DNA of 64,000 bases from Acinetobacter modestus (GCF_014636095.1 NZ_BMDV01000008.1:1-64000), one strand, 5' to 3'; shown: positions 30,278-41,006, counted from the stretch's first letter. Made by a program: numbers and translations. The notes: generated by a model from the letters alone, not told the origin.

Positions 30278-30637
30278 TTATGCAGCTAATGCGCCTTTAG
30301 CTTTTTCAGCTAAAGCAGCAAATGCAACTGCATCATGCATAGCGATGTCAGCTAATACGCGACGGTCGATGATCACTTGAGCTTTTTTCAAGCCATCGAT
30401 CATACGGCTGTAAGACAAACCATTAAGACGAGCACCAGCATTGATACGCGCAATCCATAAAGCACGGAATTGACGTTTCTTTTGACGGCGGTCACGGTAA
30501 GCGTATTGACCAGCTTTGATTACCGCTTGGAACGCTACGCGGTAAACGCGTGAACGAGCACCATAGTAACCTTTAGCGCGAGCAAGAATTTTTTTGTGAC
30601 GGCGATGAGCCACTACACCACGTTTTACACGAGCCAT
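30278..30637 (-). CDS. rplT: 50S ribosomal protein L20
   Basis: Product of 119 residues, typical L20: [25 protein letters not shown], then [22 protein letters not shown]. It binds 23S rRNA early in 50S assembly and in E. coli represses its own operon. Here it follows rpmI by 11 bases. Confidence 0.99.
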   Translation of the reverse strand: MARVKRGVVAHRRHKKILARAKGYYGARSRVYRVAFQAVIKAGQYAYRDRRQKKRQFRALWIARINAGARLNGLSYSRMIDGLKKAQVIIDRRVLADIAMHDAVAFAALAEKAKGALAA

Positions 30638-30648
30638 TTATAATCTCC

Positions 30649-30843
30649 TTAGATGTATGGGCACATAGCACGAACTGATGCAACGTCACTTACGTGAACC
30701 ATTACACAACCGCGCAATTGACGGATACGCTTAGCAGATTTTTTGGTCAAAATGTGGCGCTTGAATGCTTGTTTGCGCTTGAAACCGTTTGCAGTCGCTT
30801 TAAAGCGTTTAGCTGCACCACGGCGAGTTTTTAACTTAGCCAT
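30649..30843 (-). CDS. rpmI: 50S ribosomal protein L35
   Basis: Product of 64 residues from the ATG at 30843 ([20 protein letters not shown]), preceded by an AAAAGAGGT-type site; a longer frame to 30927 lacks family similarity. It normally lies directly after infC, but here infC is about 3.2 kb away and other genes intervene, so rpmI-rplT must have its own promoter in 30844-31079. Confidence 0.98.
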   Translation of the reverse strand: MAKLKTRRGAAKRFKATANGFKRKQAFKRHILTKKSAKRIRQLRGCVMVHVSDVASVRAMCPYI

Positions 30844-31079
30844 AGTAACCTCTTTTGGGCACCTGTTCGGCTCGTTTGCACTATTGCAAATCGACCTGCA
30901 GGTAAGGAAGGCAGTATCATATAGCATCTGCCTTTAAAACAAAAGTAAAATGCTCATTTTTTAACAGCAACTACTTTATTTTTCTCAAACGTTATTTTCC
31001 ATAATTAATTCTCAAATTATGAGAAACATCCACAAAATCAGCGCCTATAATAGAATCAAATTATTAAATCTTTATTCTT

Positions 31080-32333
31080 ATGAATATTCAGAATGACGCA
31101 TTCGCCGCGTTACGGTATCGAGATTTCTCTATCGTGACCTTGAATCAATTTTGCTTAACACTGGCAATTTTAATTCAGGAAATTATTGTTGCTTATTCAC
31201 TCTATCAAATCACTCGTGATCCCCTAACCTTGGGTTTTATTGGTCTAGCTGAAGCAATCCCATTTATCACGCTTTCTTTATGGGGTGGTTATTTTGCAGA
31301 TAAACTGAATAAACAAAGCATTATGAAGGTGTGTTTATTCTTTTCCATTCCTTTACCTTTGGTTCTTTGGGGCTTATTCCATTTACATGGCTTAGAAAAA
31401 ATTGGTATTAGCACACTTTCTTGGGGCATTTATGCTGTCATATTTGCCTTGGGTACTATTCGAGGTTTTTACAATCCATCAGCAACCTCACTCAAACCCT
31501 TTTTAATTCCACGCGAACTGTATGCAAATGGTGCCACTTGGACCACGATCGGCTGGCAAAGTGGTGTCATTATCGGGCCAATGTTGGGTGGCTTTATGTT
31601 GGCATTTCTGGGACGTGAAACGAGCCTTTTTGCAGTATCAGCATTATTATCAATCTGCTTTATTTTGATTAATTGCTTACAGAAACGAACATTCCCAAAA
31701 ATGGAAACTGAGAATGTCTTACAAAGCCTGACCGATGGTTTCCGCTTTATTTGGAAAACCAAAATTGTTTTATGGGCAATCTCACTAGACTTGGTATCGG
31801 TACTCTTTGGTGGTGTGATTGCACTATTACCCATTTTTGCCGAAGAAATATTAAAGGTCGGCCCTGAAGGTTTAGGTTATCTACGCGCCGCCCCTTCGAT
31901 CGGCGCACTAATTACTATGATTGCCCTGACCAAGTTCCCACCGATGCATCACGCTTGGCGGAATATGTTATTGGCTGTCGCTGGCTTTGGTATTTTTACC
32001 ATTCTGTTCGCCTTTTCAAACAATATATGGCTATCACTATTTGCCTTAGCCATGACCGGTGCTTGTGACAGTGTTTCTGTCGTGGTTCGTCAAACTGTGC
32101 TACAAATTTTCCCGCCTGAAAATATGCGAGGTCGAGTGGCTGCGGTAAATGGAATGTTCGTTTCATCGAGTAATGAACTCGGGGCTTTTGAATCAGGTCT
32201 GGCAGCCAAATATCTCGGAACAATCACTGCGACCATATTTGGTGGTTGTATGACGCTTGCAGTTGTAACTTACTGTTGGTTTAAAACCAGCGATTTATTT
32301 AAAGTCGATATTACTAAAGGTACTGATCATTAA
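31080..32333 (+). CDS. MFS transporter (EntS-like)
   Basis: Product of 417 residues with about 12 membrane helices. The MFS motif A region between helices 2 and 3 is seen as WGGYFADKLNKQSIMK, and a second half with LRAAPSIGALITMIAL. It resembles the MFS_3 family, which includes the enterobactin exporter EntS, but no siderophore genes are nearby and substrate is unknown. It is transcribed away from rpmI, inside the interval that separates infC from rpmI. Confidence 0.85.
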   Translation: MNIQNDAFAALRYRDFSIVTLNQFCLTLAILIQEIIVAYSLYQITRDPLTLGFIGLAEAIPFITLSLWGGYFADKLNKQSIMKVCLFFSIPLPLVLWGLFHLHGLEKIGISTLSWGIYAVIFALGTIRGFYNPSATSLKPFLIPRELYANGATWTTIGWQSGVIIGPMLGGFMLAFLGRETSLFAVSALLSICFILINCLQKRTFPKMETENVLQSLTDGFRFIWKTKIVLWAISLDLVSVLFGGVIALLPIFAEEILKVGPEGLGYLRAAPSIGALITMIALTKFPPMHHAWRNMLLAVAGFGIFTILFAFSNNIWLSLFALAMTGACDSVSVVVRQTVLQIFPPENMRGRVAAVNGMFVSSSNELGAFESGLAAKYLGTITATIFGGCMTLAVVTYCWFKTSDLFKVDITKGTDH

Positions 32334-32340
32334 AGGTTTT

Positions 32341-32366
32341 AGGGAAAGTCAAACTTTCCCTTTTTT
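32341..32366 (+). terminator. Terminator after the MFS gene
   Basis: AGGGAAAGT/ACTTTCCCT stem with loop CAA, followed by five T. Confidence 0.9.
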
Positions 32367-32791
32367 CAAACAACTCCAAGATATAACACATACAATGTTA
32401 AATAACGCCCACCTTTGGCGATGGTGACAATCAATAAAAATCGCCAAAAATTTTCTTTCATCAATCCCGCAATCAAGGTAATCGGATCACCAATCACAGG
32501 TGTCCAACTCAGTAGCAGGGAATAAAAACCATATTTATGATAAATCTGTTGTGCCTGCTCTAAACGCCGTCCAGAAACAGGAAACCATTTTTTATCTTTA
32601 AAATGTTCAATTTTGAGTCCTAACCACCAATTCACACATGAACCCAAGACATTTCCAATGGTTGCAACTAAAATCAGATAAAGAGGATTGGAAAGCCCTT
32701 GTATCAATAAGGTTATTAATACTGCTTCCGACTGTAAAGGTAATAATGTTGCAGCCCCAAAAGCAGATATGAACAACAACCAATAACTCAT
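32366..32791 (-). CDS. YqaA-like small DedA/VTT-fold membrane protein
   Basis: Product of 141 residues with four membrane segments. The LPLQSEAVLITLLIQG and GNVLGSCVNWWLG segments and the SWTPVIGDPITLIAGLMKENFWRFL block match the YqaA branch of the DedA/SNARE-associated family. DedA-like proteins act as lipid-carrier flippases or transporters; the role of this small branch is not settled. It follows the GST gene on the same strand after 26 bases. Confidence 0.82.
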   Translation of the reverse strand: MSYWLLFISAFGAATLLPLQSEAVLITLLIQGLSNPLYLILVATIGNVLGSCVNWWLGLKIEHFKDKKWFPVSGRRLEQAQQIYHKYGFYSLLLSWTPVIGDPITLIAGLMKENFWRFLLIVTIAKGGRYLTLYVLYLGVV

Positions 32792-32817
32792 GAGGCAAAC
32801 TTAAACACAGTAAAATA

Positions 32818-33435
32818 TTAGACTTGGATCGATAAAGCTTTTTGTATCGCAGAGCGCGCCGTTAAGCGTTCAATATAGTCTTGCACATATGGATAATCTT
32901 CAAGTTGAATGCCTTGCCATTCATAACGCAATGCCCAAGGCAAGATTGCCATATCAGCAATTGAATACTCACTTGCCACGAACTTCTGACCAATCAATTG
33001 CTTATTTAAAACAGTGTAAAGGCGTTTAGTCTCATTGATATAACGATCAATTGCATAAGGAATACGTTCAGGTGCAAATTTATTAAAATGATGATTTTGC
33101 CCTAGCATTGGACCAAACCCACCCATTTGCCACATTAACCATTGCTCTACTTCAACTCGCTCTTGTTCATCCGTAGGATAGAATAATCCAGTCTTCCGAC
33201 CTAAATATTGTAGGATCGCACCTGATTCAAATACAGAAATCGGTTCACCTCGTGGTCCATTTTGATCAACAATCGCTGGAATTTTATTATTAGGAGAGAT
33301 TCTTAAGAAGTCTGGTTGGAACTGATCATTTTCTAAAATATTAATAGGAAAAATCTGATATTCGAGTCCCATTTCCTCCAAGGCAATTGTTATTTTATGG
33401 CCGTTAGGTGTACCCCAATAATATAAGTCAATCAT
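32818..33435 (-). CDS. Glutathione S-transferase (YfcG/nu-class-like)
   Basis: Product of 205 residues. N-terminal thioredoxin-like domain with IDLYYWGTPNGHKITIALEEMGL and the cis-Pro and Glu-Ser substrate motifs NNKIPAIVD and SVFESGAILQYLG; C-terminal helical domain with the YSIADMAILPWALR N-capping box. The TPNGHK active-site region is typical of YfcG/YghU disulfide-bond oxidoreductases, so reduction of glutathionylated disulfides is more likely than conjugation. Confidence 0.87.
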   Translation of the reverse strand: MIDLYYWGTPNGHKITIALEEMGLEYQIFPINILENDQFQPDFLRISPNNKIPAIVDQNGPRGEPISVFESGAILQYLGRKTGLFYPTDEQERVEVEQWLMWQMGGFGPMLGQNHHFNKFAPERIPYAIDRYINETKRLYTVLNKQLIGQKFVASEYSIADMAILPWALRYEWQGIQLEDYPYVQDYIERLTARSAIQKALSIQV

Positions 33436-33562
33436 TATATTGTCCTATTCATCGTTATCTTGACTGTTGTTGCGTTATAGCACATTTCATAGTAAATGAT
33501 CAGCAAACCAGCACGAAAAGAAACAATAAAACCGTGTTTTCAAAGGTAATCTTTTTAAATAT

Positions 33563-33883
33563 CTAAATCCGATCAGCTAAGAATTGTTTTGCTTGTTTTC
33601 CTACAAATCTACGCCCCGCATTAGTTCCATTGATCCACTCATCAGCAGAGAATAGATCAAACATACCCACTTTAAATAAAGTTGGAACTGCGAAAATCAG
33701 CTCTTCCTCTACCGCACCTCGAACGCCTGCATTATAGAGATTAATATTATGCAGCATAGTGGCAACTGTTCCTGTTTGAACCCGACTACCATCTTTAAGC
33801 TTTACCTGTGGCAATACCTCACCATCTTGTACCACTTTTTGATTAATTTCTGCGAGTTCTTTAGTTCCTATAGTTGTAGTCAT
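33563..33883 (-). CDS. Small protein of unknown function
   Basis: Product of 106 residues, soluble, with a good ribosome site (AGGAACACTT before the ATG). Segments DGSRVQTGTVATMLHNINLYNAG and a basic C-terminus (NAGRRFVGKQAKQFLADRI) look conserved-protein-like, but I do not recognise the family. It lies alone between the GST gene and infC. Confidence 0.6.
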   Translation of the reverse strand: MTTTIGTKELAEINQKVVQDGEVLPQVKLKDGSRVQTGTVATMLHNINLYNAGVRGAVEEELIFAVPTLFKVGMFDLFSADEWINGTNAGRRFVGKQAKQFLADRI

Positions 33884-34000
33884 AAGTGTTCCTATTCTTA
33901 AATTATGTAATTATCAATCAAACCTATCATATTTTATTTTAGATATTGTTGAGTGATATGGATAAATTTTAAGTAGATAAATATATTATTTTTTGACATA

Positions 34001-34029
34001 AAAAAGCACCGCTTGTTGCGGTGCTTTTT
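34001..34029 (-). terminator. Terminator of thrS-infC
   Basis: 12-base stem AAAAAGCACCGC and its complement with loop TTGTT and T-runs on both strands, 12 bases after the infC stop. It ends the thrS-infC transcript before any ribosomal protein gene. Confidence 0.92.
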
Positions 34030-34040
34030 CTAAAGAAAAA

Positions 34041-34592
34041 TTACTTTTTCTTTTTCGGACCAAGTAACATGCCCATCTGACGACCTTCCATCTTCGGCGC
34101 TTGTTCAACTACGCCAAACTCAGCAACGTCAGCTTCAATTTTTTGCAATTGAGCCAAACCAAGCTGTTGATGTGCCATCTCACGACCACGGAAACGCAAG
34201 GTAATTTTTACCTTATTTCCTTCTTCAAGGAAACGTAAAATTGCACGCAATTTTACTTGGTAATCACCTACGTCCGTTGCAGGACGTAACTTGATTTCTT
34301 TCACTTGCACTTGATGCTGTTTTTTCTTCGCATCTTTTTGCTTTTGCTTTAAGTCAAATAAGTGCTTGTTGTAGTCCATGATTTTACAAACAGGCGGTTC
34401 TGCATTAGCAACAATCTCAACAAGGTCAAGATTAGCTTCTTCAGCAGCACGTAATGCTTCAGTTAATGAAACAACACCTTTTTGTTCTCCATCTGCAGCG
34501 ACGAGGCGTACTTCTTTCGCACGGATCTCTTCGTTAATTGCAGGACGGTTACTTTTAGCACCTTGTTGCTGGTTACGGTCAGGCTGTTTAAT
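34041..34592 (-). CDS. infC: Translation initiation factor IF-3, ATT start
   Basis: Product of 183 residues beginning at ATT (34592-34590). The first in-frame ATG (34379) would remove the N-terminal 71 residues, including [24 protein letters not shown], which belong to the IF-3 N domain. GGAG (34601-34604) sits 8 bases before the ATT, inside the thrS stop region. A rare AUU start is the known basis of IF-3 autoregulation, because IF-3 rejects non-canonical start codons. The C-terminal domain has the [19 protein letters not shown] and [13 protein letters not shown] motifs. It lies 5 bases behind thrS. Confidence 0.97.
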   Translation of the reverse strand: MKQPDRNQQQGAKSNRPAINEEIRAKEVRLVAADGEQKGVVSLTEALRAAEEANLDLVEIVANAEPPVCKIMDYNKHLFDLKQKQKDAKKKQHQVQVKEIKLRPATDVGDYQVKLRAILRFLEEGNKVKITLRFRGREMAHQQLGLAQLQKIEADVAEFGVVEQAPKMEGRQMGMLLGPKKKK

Positions 34593-34604
34593 CTTTATTA
34601 CTCC
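34590..34604 (-). promoter_or_regulatory. infC ribosome site and ATT start
   Basis: GGAG overlaps the last sense codon of thrS (GAG, then TAA), spacer of 8, then ATT. This supports coupled translation and IF-3 self-repression. Confidence 0.88.
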
Positions 34605-36520
34605 ACAATGTACCGGCCGCGTTCGGCAACGGCAGATTTCACTAGGTCAATAAATGCATCTACTGACATAGTACCTAAATTTTTTCCTGAGCGAGTACGC
34701 ACATTAACAGTACCTTCTTCAACTTCTCGATCACCAAGAACTAGAAGGTAAGGAATACGCTCTAGGGTACGCTCACGAATCTTAAATCCGATCTTTTCAT
34801 TTCTCAAGTCAGAAATAGCACGAAGACCATTTTCTTTGAGTTTTGCAACCACTTGTTCACATGCTTCTGCTTGTGAATCAGTAATATTCATAACACACGC
34901 TTGAATTGGTGTTAACCAAGGCGGCATAAAGCCCGCATAGTGTTCAATTAGTATACCAATAAAACGCTCAAAACTACCAAGAATTGCACGATGAAGCATG
35001 ACTGGTTGATCACGATCGTTGTCTTCAGTGACATAAGACGCATCTAAGCGAATTGGTAAGTTGAAGTCACATTGAATCGTACCGCACTGCCATACACGGC
35101 CTAAGCAATCTTTCAATGAAAATTCAATTTTCGGACCATAGAATGCACCTTCACCAGGTTGCAAATCCCAAGCCAAGCCTGCGTTATCTAAAGCATCCGC
35201 CAAAGATTTTTCAGCCAAATCCCAAAGTGCATCATCACCGACACGTTTTTCAGGACGTGTAGACAATTTCATTTGCACTTCTTCAAAGCCGAAGTCTTTA
35301 TAAACATCTAAAGTCAGCTTAATAAAGTCAGCAACTTCTTTACCAATTTGTTCTTTGGTACAGAAAATATGTGCATCATCTTGAGTAAAACCACGAACAC
35401 GCATAATCCCGTGTAAAGAACCTGATGGCTCATTACGGTGACAAGAACCAAATTCAGCCAAACGAATTGGTAAATCACGGTAAGATTTCAAGCCTTGGTT
35501 AAACACTTGTACGTGACAAGGACAGTTCATTGGCTTAACAGCATAGTTACGACTCTCTGAATGAGTTGTAAACATGTTATCTGCGTAGTTGGCTGCATGA
35601 CCAGATTTTTCCCAAAGCGTAAAATCGACGATTTGCGGCGTTTTAATCTCTAGGTAGCCATTGTCTTGCTGAACTTTACGCATGTATTGTTCAAGCACTT
35701 GGTAGATTGTCCAACCATTTGGATGCCAGAACACCATACCCGGTGCTTCTTCTTGCATATGGAATAAATCTAAAGCTTTACCAATTTTACGATGGTCACG
35801 CTTTTCTGCTTCTTCGATACGTTTGATATATGCAGCTAACTGTTTTTTATCAGCCCAAGCCGTACCATAGATACGTTGAAGCTGTTCATTCTTCGCATCA
35901 CCACGCCAGTAAGCACCAGAGATTTTTGTGAGCTTGAATGATTTTAAGAATTTAGTGTTTGGTACGTGCGGACCACGGCACATATCCAAATAATCTTGAT
36001 GGTAGTACAAGCCCATTTGTGTTTCATTCGGCATGTCTGCGATCAAGCGCAATTTGTATTCTTCGCCACGTGCTGTGAATTCTGCAATCACCTCATCACG
36101 TGGTGTCATTTTTTTGATGACATCATAATCTTGGTCGATGAGCTTTTTCATACGCTCTTCAATCGCTGCCATATCATCTAAAGTAAAAGGACGTGGCATC
36201 CAGATGTCATAGTAGAAACCTTCTTCAATGACTGGACCAATTACCATTTTTGCTTCTGGAAACAGCTGCTTAACAGCGTGACCAACGAGATGTGCGCAAG
36301 AGTGACGAATAATTTCTACGCCTTCTTCATCTTTAGGCGTGATAATTTGTACAGTTGCATCTTCGGTAATCAAGTCTGAAGCATCGACTAGACGATCATT
36401 GACACGACCTGCTACGGTATTTTTCGCAAGACCCGGACCAATGCTTAATGCAACGTCCATCACAGATACGGCTTGATCAAACTGTTTTTGATCGCCATTT
36501 GGCAAAGTGATAATTGGCAT
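34598..36520 (-). CDS. thrS: Threonyl-tRNA synthetase
   Basis: Product of 640 residues. Order: TGS domain (1-62), editing domain with [16 protein letters not shown] (His73/His77-type zinc or editing residues) and the [14 protein letters not shown] block, class II catalytic core ([12 protein letters not shown] with the zinc Cys, [36 protein letters not shown]), and C-terminal anticodon domain. ThrS in E. coli represses its own mRNA through the leader; the 264-base upstream region could hold such a leader, but no clear anticodon mimic is visible. Confidence 0.98.
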   Translation of the reverse strand: MPIITLPNGDQKQFDQAVSVMDVALSIGPGLAKNTVAGRVNDRLVDASDLITEDATVQIITPKDEEGVEIIRHSCAHLVGHAVKQLFPEAKMVIGPVIEEGFYYDIWMPRPFTLDDMAAIEERMKKLIDQDYDVIKKMTPRDEVIAEFTARGEEYKLRLIADMPNETQMGLYYHQDYLDMCRGPHVPNTKFLKSFKLTKISGAYWRGDAKNEQLQRIYGTAWADKKQLAAYIKRIEEAEKRDHRKIGKALDLFHMQEEAPGMVFWHPNGWTIYQVLEQYMRKVQQDNGYLEIKTPQIVDFTLWEKSGHAANYADNMFTTHSESRNYAVKPMNCPCHVQVFNQGLKSYRDLPIRLAEFGSCHRNEPSGSLHGIMRVRGFTQDDAHIFCTKEQIGKEVADFIKLTLDVYKDFGFEEVQMKLSTRPEKRVGDDALWDLAEKSLADALDNAGLAWDLQPGEGAFYGPKIEFSLKDCLGRVWQCGTIQCDFNLPIRLDASYVTEDNDRDQPVMLHRAILGSFERFIGILIEHYAGFMPPWLTPIQACVMNITDSQAEACEQVVAKLKENGLRAISDLRNEKIGFKIRERTLERIPYLLVLGDREVEEGTVNVRTRSGKNLGTMSVDAFIDLVKSAVAERGRYIVE

Positions 36521-36784
36521 AATAAAATCCTTAAGGAGTGATGCCCTATACGAAGGAGCATATCACCGCGAGATTATGTATTGAGGCGAACCTCAAAAGA
36601 TAAAAAACGGCGGATAAAAAAGTATTCAAGATTTTACACAGGTTTAGTTGAGGATGAAACCTTTGAATCATAAAAACCTAGATTGATTAGGCTTCATCTC
36701 CGACTAAAGCCTAAATGATTTAGACTGAATGACGCACTATGTTGATATAGATATAAATGAAAAAAACACAAATGGAGCAAACAC

Positions 36785-38428
36785 ATGGTTAGTGCATATG
36801 ATGAATTACCGAGAACCCCTGCAAATTTCGTTGCTTTATCACCTTTACGTTATTTAGAACGTGCTGCTTATATTTATCCACACCAAGCCGCAATTATTCA
36901 TGGGGAACGTCAAATCACATGGCAACAAAGCTATCAACGTTGCCGCCAGTTTGCACATCAGCTCACTCAGTTAGGAATTCAAAAGAATGATACCGTTTCG
37001 GTACTCTTGCCAAATGTACCTGCAATGATTGAGGCACATTTTGCTGTACCAATGGCAGGTGCAGTACTCAATACGCTGAATACTCGCCTCGATGCCAAAA
37101 CTATTGCTTTTATGCTGGCTCATGCAGAATCAAAAGTTCTTTTGGTCGATCCAGAATTCAGATCACTTGCTGAAGAAGCATTAAAGCTGATCACTCAAGA
37201 TATTATTGTGATTGATGTATTTGATCAGGAGTATGAAGGTGAGCAAATTGCGATTGGTCAATACGAATATGAATCATGGTTAGCACAAGGTAATCCTGAA
37301 TTTGAATGGCTACTTCCACAAGATGAATGGGATGCGATTAGTCTGAATTACACTTCAGGAACCACAGGCAATCCAAAAGGTGTGGTTTATCACCATCGCG
37401 GCGCTTATCTCAATGCGGCCAGTAATATTTTGGCATGCGGTATGAAGCCTCGTGCGGTTTATCTATGGACGCTACCACTATTTCACTGTAATGGTTGGTG
37501 TTTTGCATGGTCAATTGCAGCTAGTGGCGGCACCAATATTTGCTTACGTCGAGTTGATCCAGTTTTAATTTTTAAATATATCGCTGAACACAAAGTCGAT
37601 TATTTCTGCGGTGCGCCAATTGTCTTATCGATGCTCATCAATACTCCAGCAGAACAAAAAACAGCTTTCAACCACCATGTTGAAGTCATGGTTGCGGGCG
37701 CTGCGCCACCTGTGGCAATCATCGAGGGGATGCGTCATATTGGAATTAATGTCAATCATGTCTATGGTTTGACAGAAACGTATGGTCCATCGGCATTATG
37801 TGCTTCGCAAGCAGGATGGAGTGACTTATCCATTCAAGAACAAGCACAACTACACTCTCGTCAAGGTGTTCCTTATCCACTCCAAGACAGTATGAGAGTA
37901 CTTGATCCTGAAACGATGCAACCAGTACCGAATGATGGGCAAACCATGGGCGAAATTATGTTTCGTGGTAACATCGTGATGAAAGGTTATCTCAAAAATC
38001 CACAAGCGACTGAAGAAGCTTTTAAAGGTGGTTGGTTTCATACAGGAGATCTAGCTGTTTGCCATCCTGATGGTTATGCCAAAATTACTGATCGCTCTAA
38101 AGATATTATCATTTCAGGTGGCGAAAATATTTCATCACTCGAAGTCGAAGATGTACTTTACCGCCACCCTGCTGTACTCACCGCCGCAGTGGTCGCAAAA
38201 CCTGATGAACGTTGGCAAGAAGTGCCTTGTGCATTTATTGAGTTGAAGCAAGGTGCATCTGCTTCCGCAGAAGAGATTATTGCACATTGCCAAAAAGAAC
38301 TGGCTCGCTTTAAAGTTCCCAAAGATGTGGTAATTACTGAGATTCCAAAAACATCGACAGGGAAATTACAGAAATTTATTTTAAGAGAATGGGCAAAAGA
38401 ACGAGCAAGCGTTTCGTTTGCGAATTAA
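36785..38428 (+). CDS. AMP-dependent acyl-CoA synthetase
   Basis: Product of 547 residues of the ANL superfamily: adenylation motif YTSGTTGNPKGVVYHHRG, YGLTETYGP, GWFHTGDLA, hinge SGGENISSLEVEDVLYRHP and the C-terminal catalytic Lys in PKTSTGKLQKF. It activates a carboxylic acid to its CoA thioester, probably medium-chain or branched, as in the AlkK/DmdB-like group. It is a single-gene unit with a terminator behind it and divergent from thrS. Confidence 0.9.
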   Translation: MVSAYDELPRTPANFVALSPLRYLERAAYIYPHQAAIIHGERQITWQQSYQRCRQFAHQLTQLGIQKNDTVSVLLPNVPAMIEAHFAVPMAGAVLNTLNTRLDAKTIAFMLAHAESKVLLVDPEFRSLAEEALKLITQDIIVIDVFDQEYEGEQIAIGQYEYESWLAQGNPEFEWLLPQDEWDAISLNYTSGTTGNPKGVVYHHRGAYLNAASNILACGMKPRAVYLWTLPLFHCNGWCFAWSIAASGGTNICLRRVDPVLIFKYIAEHKVDYFCGAPIVLSMLINTPAEQKTAFNHHVEVMVAGAAPPVAIIEGMRHIGINVNHVYGLTETYGPSALCASQAGWSDLSIQEQAQLHSRQGVPYPLQDSMRVLDPETMQPVPNDGQTMGEIMFRGNIVMKGYLKNPQATEEAFKGGWFHTGDLAVCHPDGYAKITDRSKDIIISGGENISSLEVEDVLYRHPAVLTAAVVAKPDERWQEVPCAFIELKQGASASAEEIIAHCQKELARFKVPKDVVITEIPKTSTGKLQKFILREWAKERASVSFAN

Positions 38429-38440
38429 CCCCTAAAAACA

Positions 38441-38470
38441 AAAAAGAAGTTTCAACTGAAACTTCTTTTT
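38441..38470. terminator. Bidirectional terminator between the acyl-CoA synthetase gene and darP
   Basis: AAAAAGAAGTTTCA and its complement with a minimal AC loop, and A/T runs at both ends between two convergent genes. Confidence 0.9.
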
Positions 38471-38474
38471 GGCT

Positions 38475-39014
38475 TTAACCTTGATCAGATAACAAGGCGA
38501 CTTGCTGTACATAGTTCACAAATTTGAGCTTGGATGCGGCAAGTTCTTCTTCACTCACCTGCTGTTTGATATCTCGATGAATGCGTAAAACATGCTGGCG
38601 CAAAGTATGGCGTTCAGAAGCATTAAAAACTTTACTAAACTCATTAATGATTGGATCACCTTGATCAATCATTCGATCTACCCAACGCATCAATTGCATT
38701 TGTTTTTTAGCACCTTGTTGCGGTGTCAAATAAGATAAAATCGTGGTTTCATTTTCATTACGCAATAACTTACCAACACGTTGAAACTGACGACGACGTG
38801 CTTCAAATGAACTGATCTTCTGCACTTCGAGTAATGCATCAATCAAACGCTCATCGACAGGAAGCTTTTGAATTTGTTTTGGATTGAGTTGAGCCAATTG
38901 CTCACCTAAAGCAGCCATACGTTGCACAGCTTTTTTTTGCTCGGTTCTACTCGCACGTCCATCTAATGACTCAAAATCTTCATCTGTATAACGTTGTTGG
39001 GTACCACGTGCCAC
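38475..39014 (-). CDS. darP: DarP (YjgA) 50S ribosome-assembly protein
   Basis: Product of 179 residues, highly charged and helical (EQKKAVQRMAALGEQLAQLN, RRRQFQRVGKLLRNE). It matches the YjgA/DarP family, which associates with pre-50S particles. It is the last gene of a minus-strand unit and starts two bases after the NPr stop. Confidence 0.92.
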   Translation of the reverse strand: MARGTQQRYTDEDFESLDGRASRTEQKKAVQRMAALGEQLAQLNPKQIQKLPVDERLIDALLEVQKISSFEARRRQFQRVGKLLRNENETTILSYLTPQQGAKKQMQLMRWVDRMIDQGDPIINEFSKVFNASERHTLRQHVLRIHRDIKQQVSEEELAASKLKFVNYVQQVALLSDQG

Positions 39015-39016
39015 TA

Positions 39017-39286
39017 TTACTCTGCCTCATAAAATTTTGCTGCGAACAGCGTTTGAATTTCTTCCAGTGCTTTTTCTTCATCAGCACCATCAATCACCAA
39101 TCTTAATGTTGTGCCTTTACCAGCACCCAACATCAACAATGACATAATATTTTTTGCATCAATCAACTTTTCACCCTTACCAATTTGTATCGAAGAGCTA
39201 AACTTGGTTGTGACTTCAATAAGTTTACCAGATGCACGTGCATGTAAACCGAGTTTATTAATTACATCAATTGTTGTGTCTATCAT
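39017..39286 (-). CDS. ptsO: NPr, nitrogen-PTS phosphocarrier protein
   Basis: Product of 89 residues of the HPr family with the phospho-accepting His15 in [11 protein letters not shown] and the regulatory-serine region [14 protein letters not shown]. Placement directly after rapZ marks it as NPr (ptsO) of the nitrogen-related PTS, which regulates rather than transports sugars. Its start overlaps the rapZ stop by four bases. It is the probable phosphate partner of the GigB-like protein at 2.4 kb. EI-Ntr and EIIA-Ntr genes are not in this window. Confidence 0.95.
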   Translation of the reverse strand: MIDTTIDVINKLGLHARASGKLIEVTTKFSSSIQIGKGEKLIDAKNIMSLLMLGAGKGTTLRLVIDGADEEKALEEIQTLFAAKFYEAE

Positions 39287-40134
39287 GACCAGTGCTTCAT
39301 TTCTCTATGTAAGATTTGGACAGTCCATTTTGCCTTAAGGGCCTGTTTGAGTCTATCCACGATATAAACTGAACGATGTTGCCCACCTGTACATCCCACT
39401 GAAATGGTCATGTAATGTCGATGTCCTTCTGCAAAAGCTGGCAACCATTTTTCTAAGAAGTTATAAATATCGGTAAACATTTCATTGGTTTGTTGATTGC
39501 TTTCTAAAAAACGGCAGACGGGATCATCCAACCCAGAAAGACGACGCAACTCTAAATCCCAGTGCGGATTAGGTAAATGACGCACATCAAATACATAATC
39601 GGCATCAAGCGGAATGCCATGTTTATAGCCAAACGATTGTAGAATCACAATCAACTTATCAGACTGCCCCAATCGAGACAGCAAGATATGTTTGAGATCA
39701 TGAACACTTTTACCCGTCGTATCAATATGCACCGTAGAGCGGAATTGTATCGGGATGAGCAACTGTTTTTCTTCCTGTATACATTGCAACAGGCTATTAA
39801 AACGATTTGCTAAAGGATGTGGTCTACGCGAAGAGCTAAACCGTGCAACTAAGTCTTGATCTTGCGTGGTTAAATAAATGATATCCACCGTACCATGTTT
39901 TTTTAATTGTTCAAAAACATGATCGAACTCTTGCATATCCGCACGAGTACTTCGAATATCCACACCTAATGCTAACTGCTCTAAATTATTTTCATGATCC
40001 AGTTTAGCTACAATTTCAGGCAATAATGCCAAAGGTAAATTATCTATACAATAATAGCCCAAATCTTCAAGCACCTGTAATGCAGATGATTTTCCTGAAC
40101 CTGACTGTCCTGTAACGATAAGAATACGCTTCAT
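39283..40134 (-). CDS. rapZ: RapZ RNase adapter / nucleotide-binding protein
   Basis: Product of 283 residues. Walker A GQSGSGKS (Lys15) and [14 protein letters not shown] in the N-terminal NTPase domain; the C-terminal domain carries [16 protein letters not shown], the metabolite- and RNA-binding site. In E. coli it guides RNase E to the GlmZ sRNA and senses glucosamine-6-phosphate. It lies in the conserved rapZ-ptsO pair. Confidence 0.96.
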   Translation of the reverse strand: MKRILIVTGQSGSGKSSALQVLEDLGYYCIDNLPLALLPEIVAKLDHENNLEQLALGVDIRSTRADMQEFDHVFEQLKKHGTVDIIYLTTQDQDLVARFSSSRRPHPLANRFNSLLQCIQEEKQLLIPIQFRSTVHIDTTGKSVHDLKHILLSRLGQSDKLIVILQSFGYKHGIPLDADYVFDVRHLPNPHWDLELRRLSGLDDPVCRFLESNQQTNEMFTDIYNFLEKWLPAFAEGHRHYMTISVGCTGGQHRSVYIVDRLKQALKAKWTVQILHREMKHWS

Positions 40135-40157
40135 CGCATATCGCCCTTTAATTTATT

Positions 40158-41003
40158 TTATGTTTTGAAATTAATTTGTAAATTATCAATCAAACGTGTT
40201 GAACCTAATTTAGCCGCAATAAATAAAACTAAATCACGATCAAACTCGTCAATTGGTTGCAAATTAGGTTGACGAGCCTCTACATAATCCACAACAAATC
40301 CAGCTCGTGTCAATTCCGTTGAGATATTTGCTAACACTTGTGAAAGTGATTGCCCCTCTCCCAAACCAACCTCAGCTTGTTTTAACAACTGATAAATTGT
40401 TGGCGCAATACTTCGTTGCTCTTCTGACAAATAACCATTGCGTGAACTTAAAGCCAAACCATCTGCTGCTCGTACAATTGGTACGCCGATGACTTCCAAT
40501 GGAATATTTAAATCCTGCACCAACTGACGAATTACAGCCAATTGTTGATAATCTTTTTGCCCAAAAAAAGCATAATCAGGTTGTACAATATTGAATAGTT
40601 TAGTGACAACAACCGCCACACCATCAAAATGACCTGGACGCGATTGACCACATAAATCATTGGTAATTTGACTAACACTAATATTGGTTAAACGAGGCTG
40701 CTTGCCATACATTTGATCGACAGAAGGGGCAAAAATAATGTCACACCCTACATCTGCCAACAAACGACTATCTTGTTCTAACGTACGTGGATAACTATCA
40801 AAATCTTCACCCGCACCAAACTGGATTGGATTAACAAAAATACTCACCACCACGACATCACAGATTTTTTTTGCGGCGCGCACTAAAGTCAAATGACCTT
40901 CATGCAAGTTCCCCATAGTTGGAACAAAACCAATAAGTTTTTTTGCTGTTCTTGCGGGAGCTAATGATGCAGTTAAGCCTTGTATTGTTGTTTCTGTTTT
41001 CAT
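40158..41003 (-). CDS. panC: Pantothenate synthetase
   Basis: Product of 281 residues. It joins pantoate and beta-alanine with ATP. Motifs: [18 protein letters not shown] (HIGH-like), [40 protein letters not shown], and [11 protein letters not shown] (KMSKS-like). It follows panB by three bases, a classic panBC unit. Confidence 0.97.
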   Translation of the reverse strand: MKTETTIQGLTASLAPARTAKKLIGFVPTMGNLHEGHLTLVRAAKKICDVVVVSIFVNPIQFGAGEDFDSYPRTLEQDSRLLADVGCDIIFAPSVDQMYGKQPRLTNISVSQITNDLCGQSRPGHFDGVAVVVTKLFNIVQPDYAFFGQKDYQQLAVIRQLVQDLNIPLEVIGVPIVRAADGLALSSRNGYLSEEQRSIAPTIYQLLKQAEVGLGEGQSLSQVLANISTELTRAGFVVDYVEARQPNLQPIDEFDRDLVLFIAAKLGSTRLIDNLQINFKT

Positions 41004-41006
41004 GAG

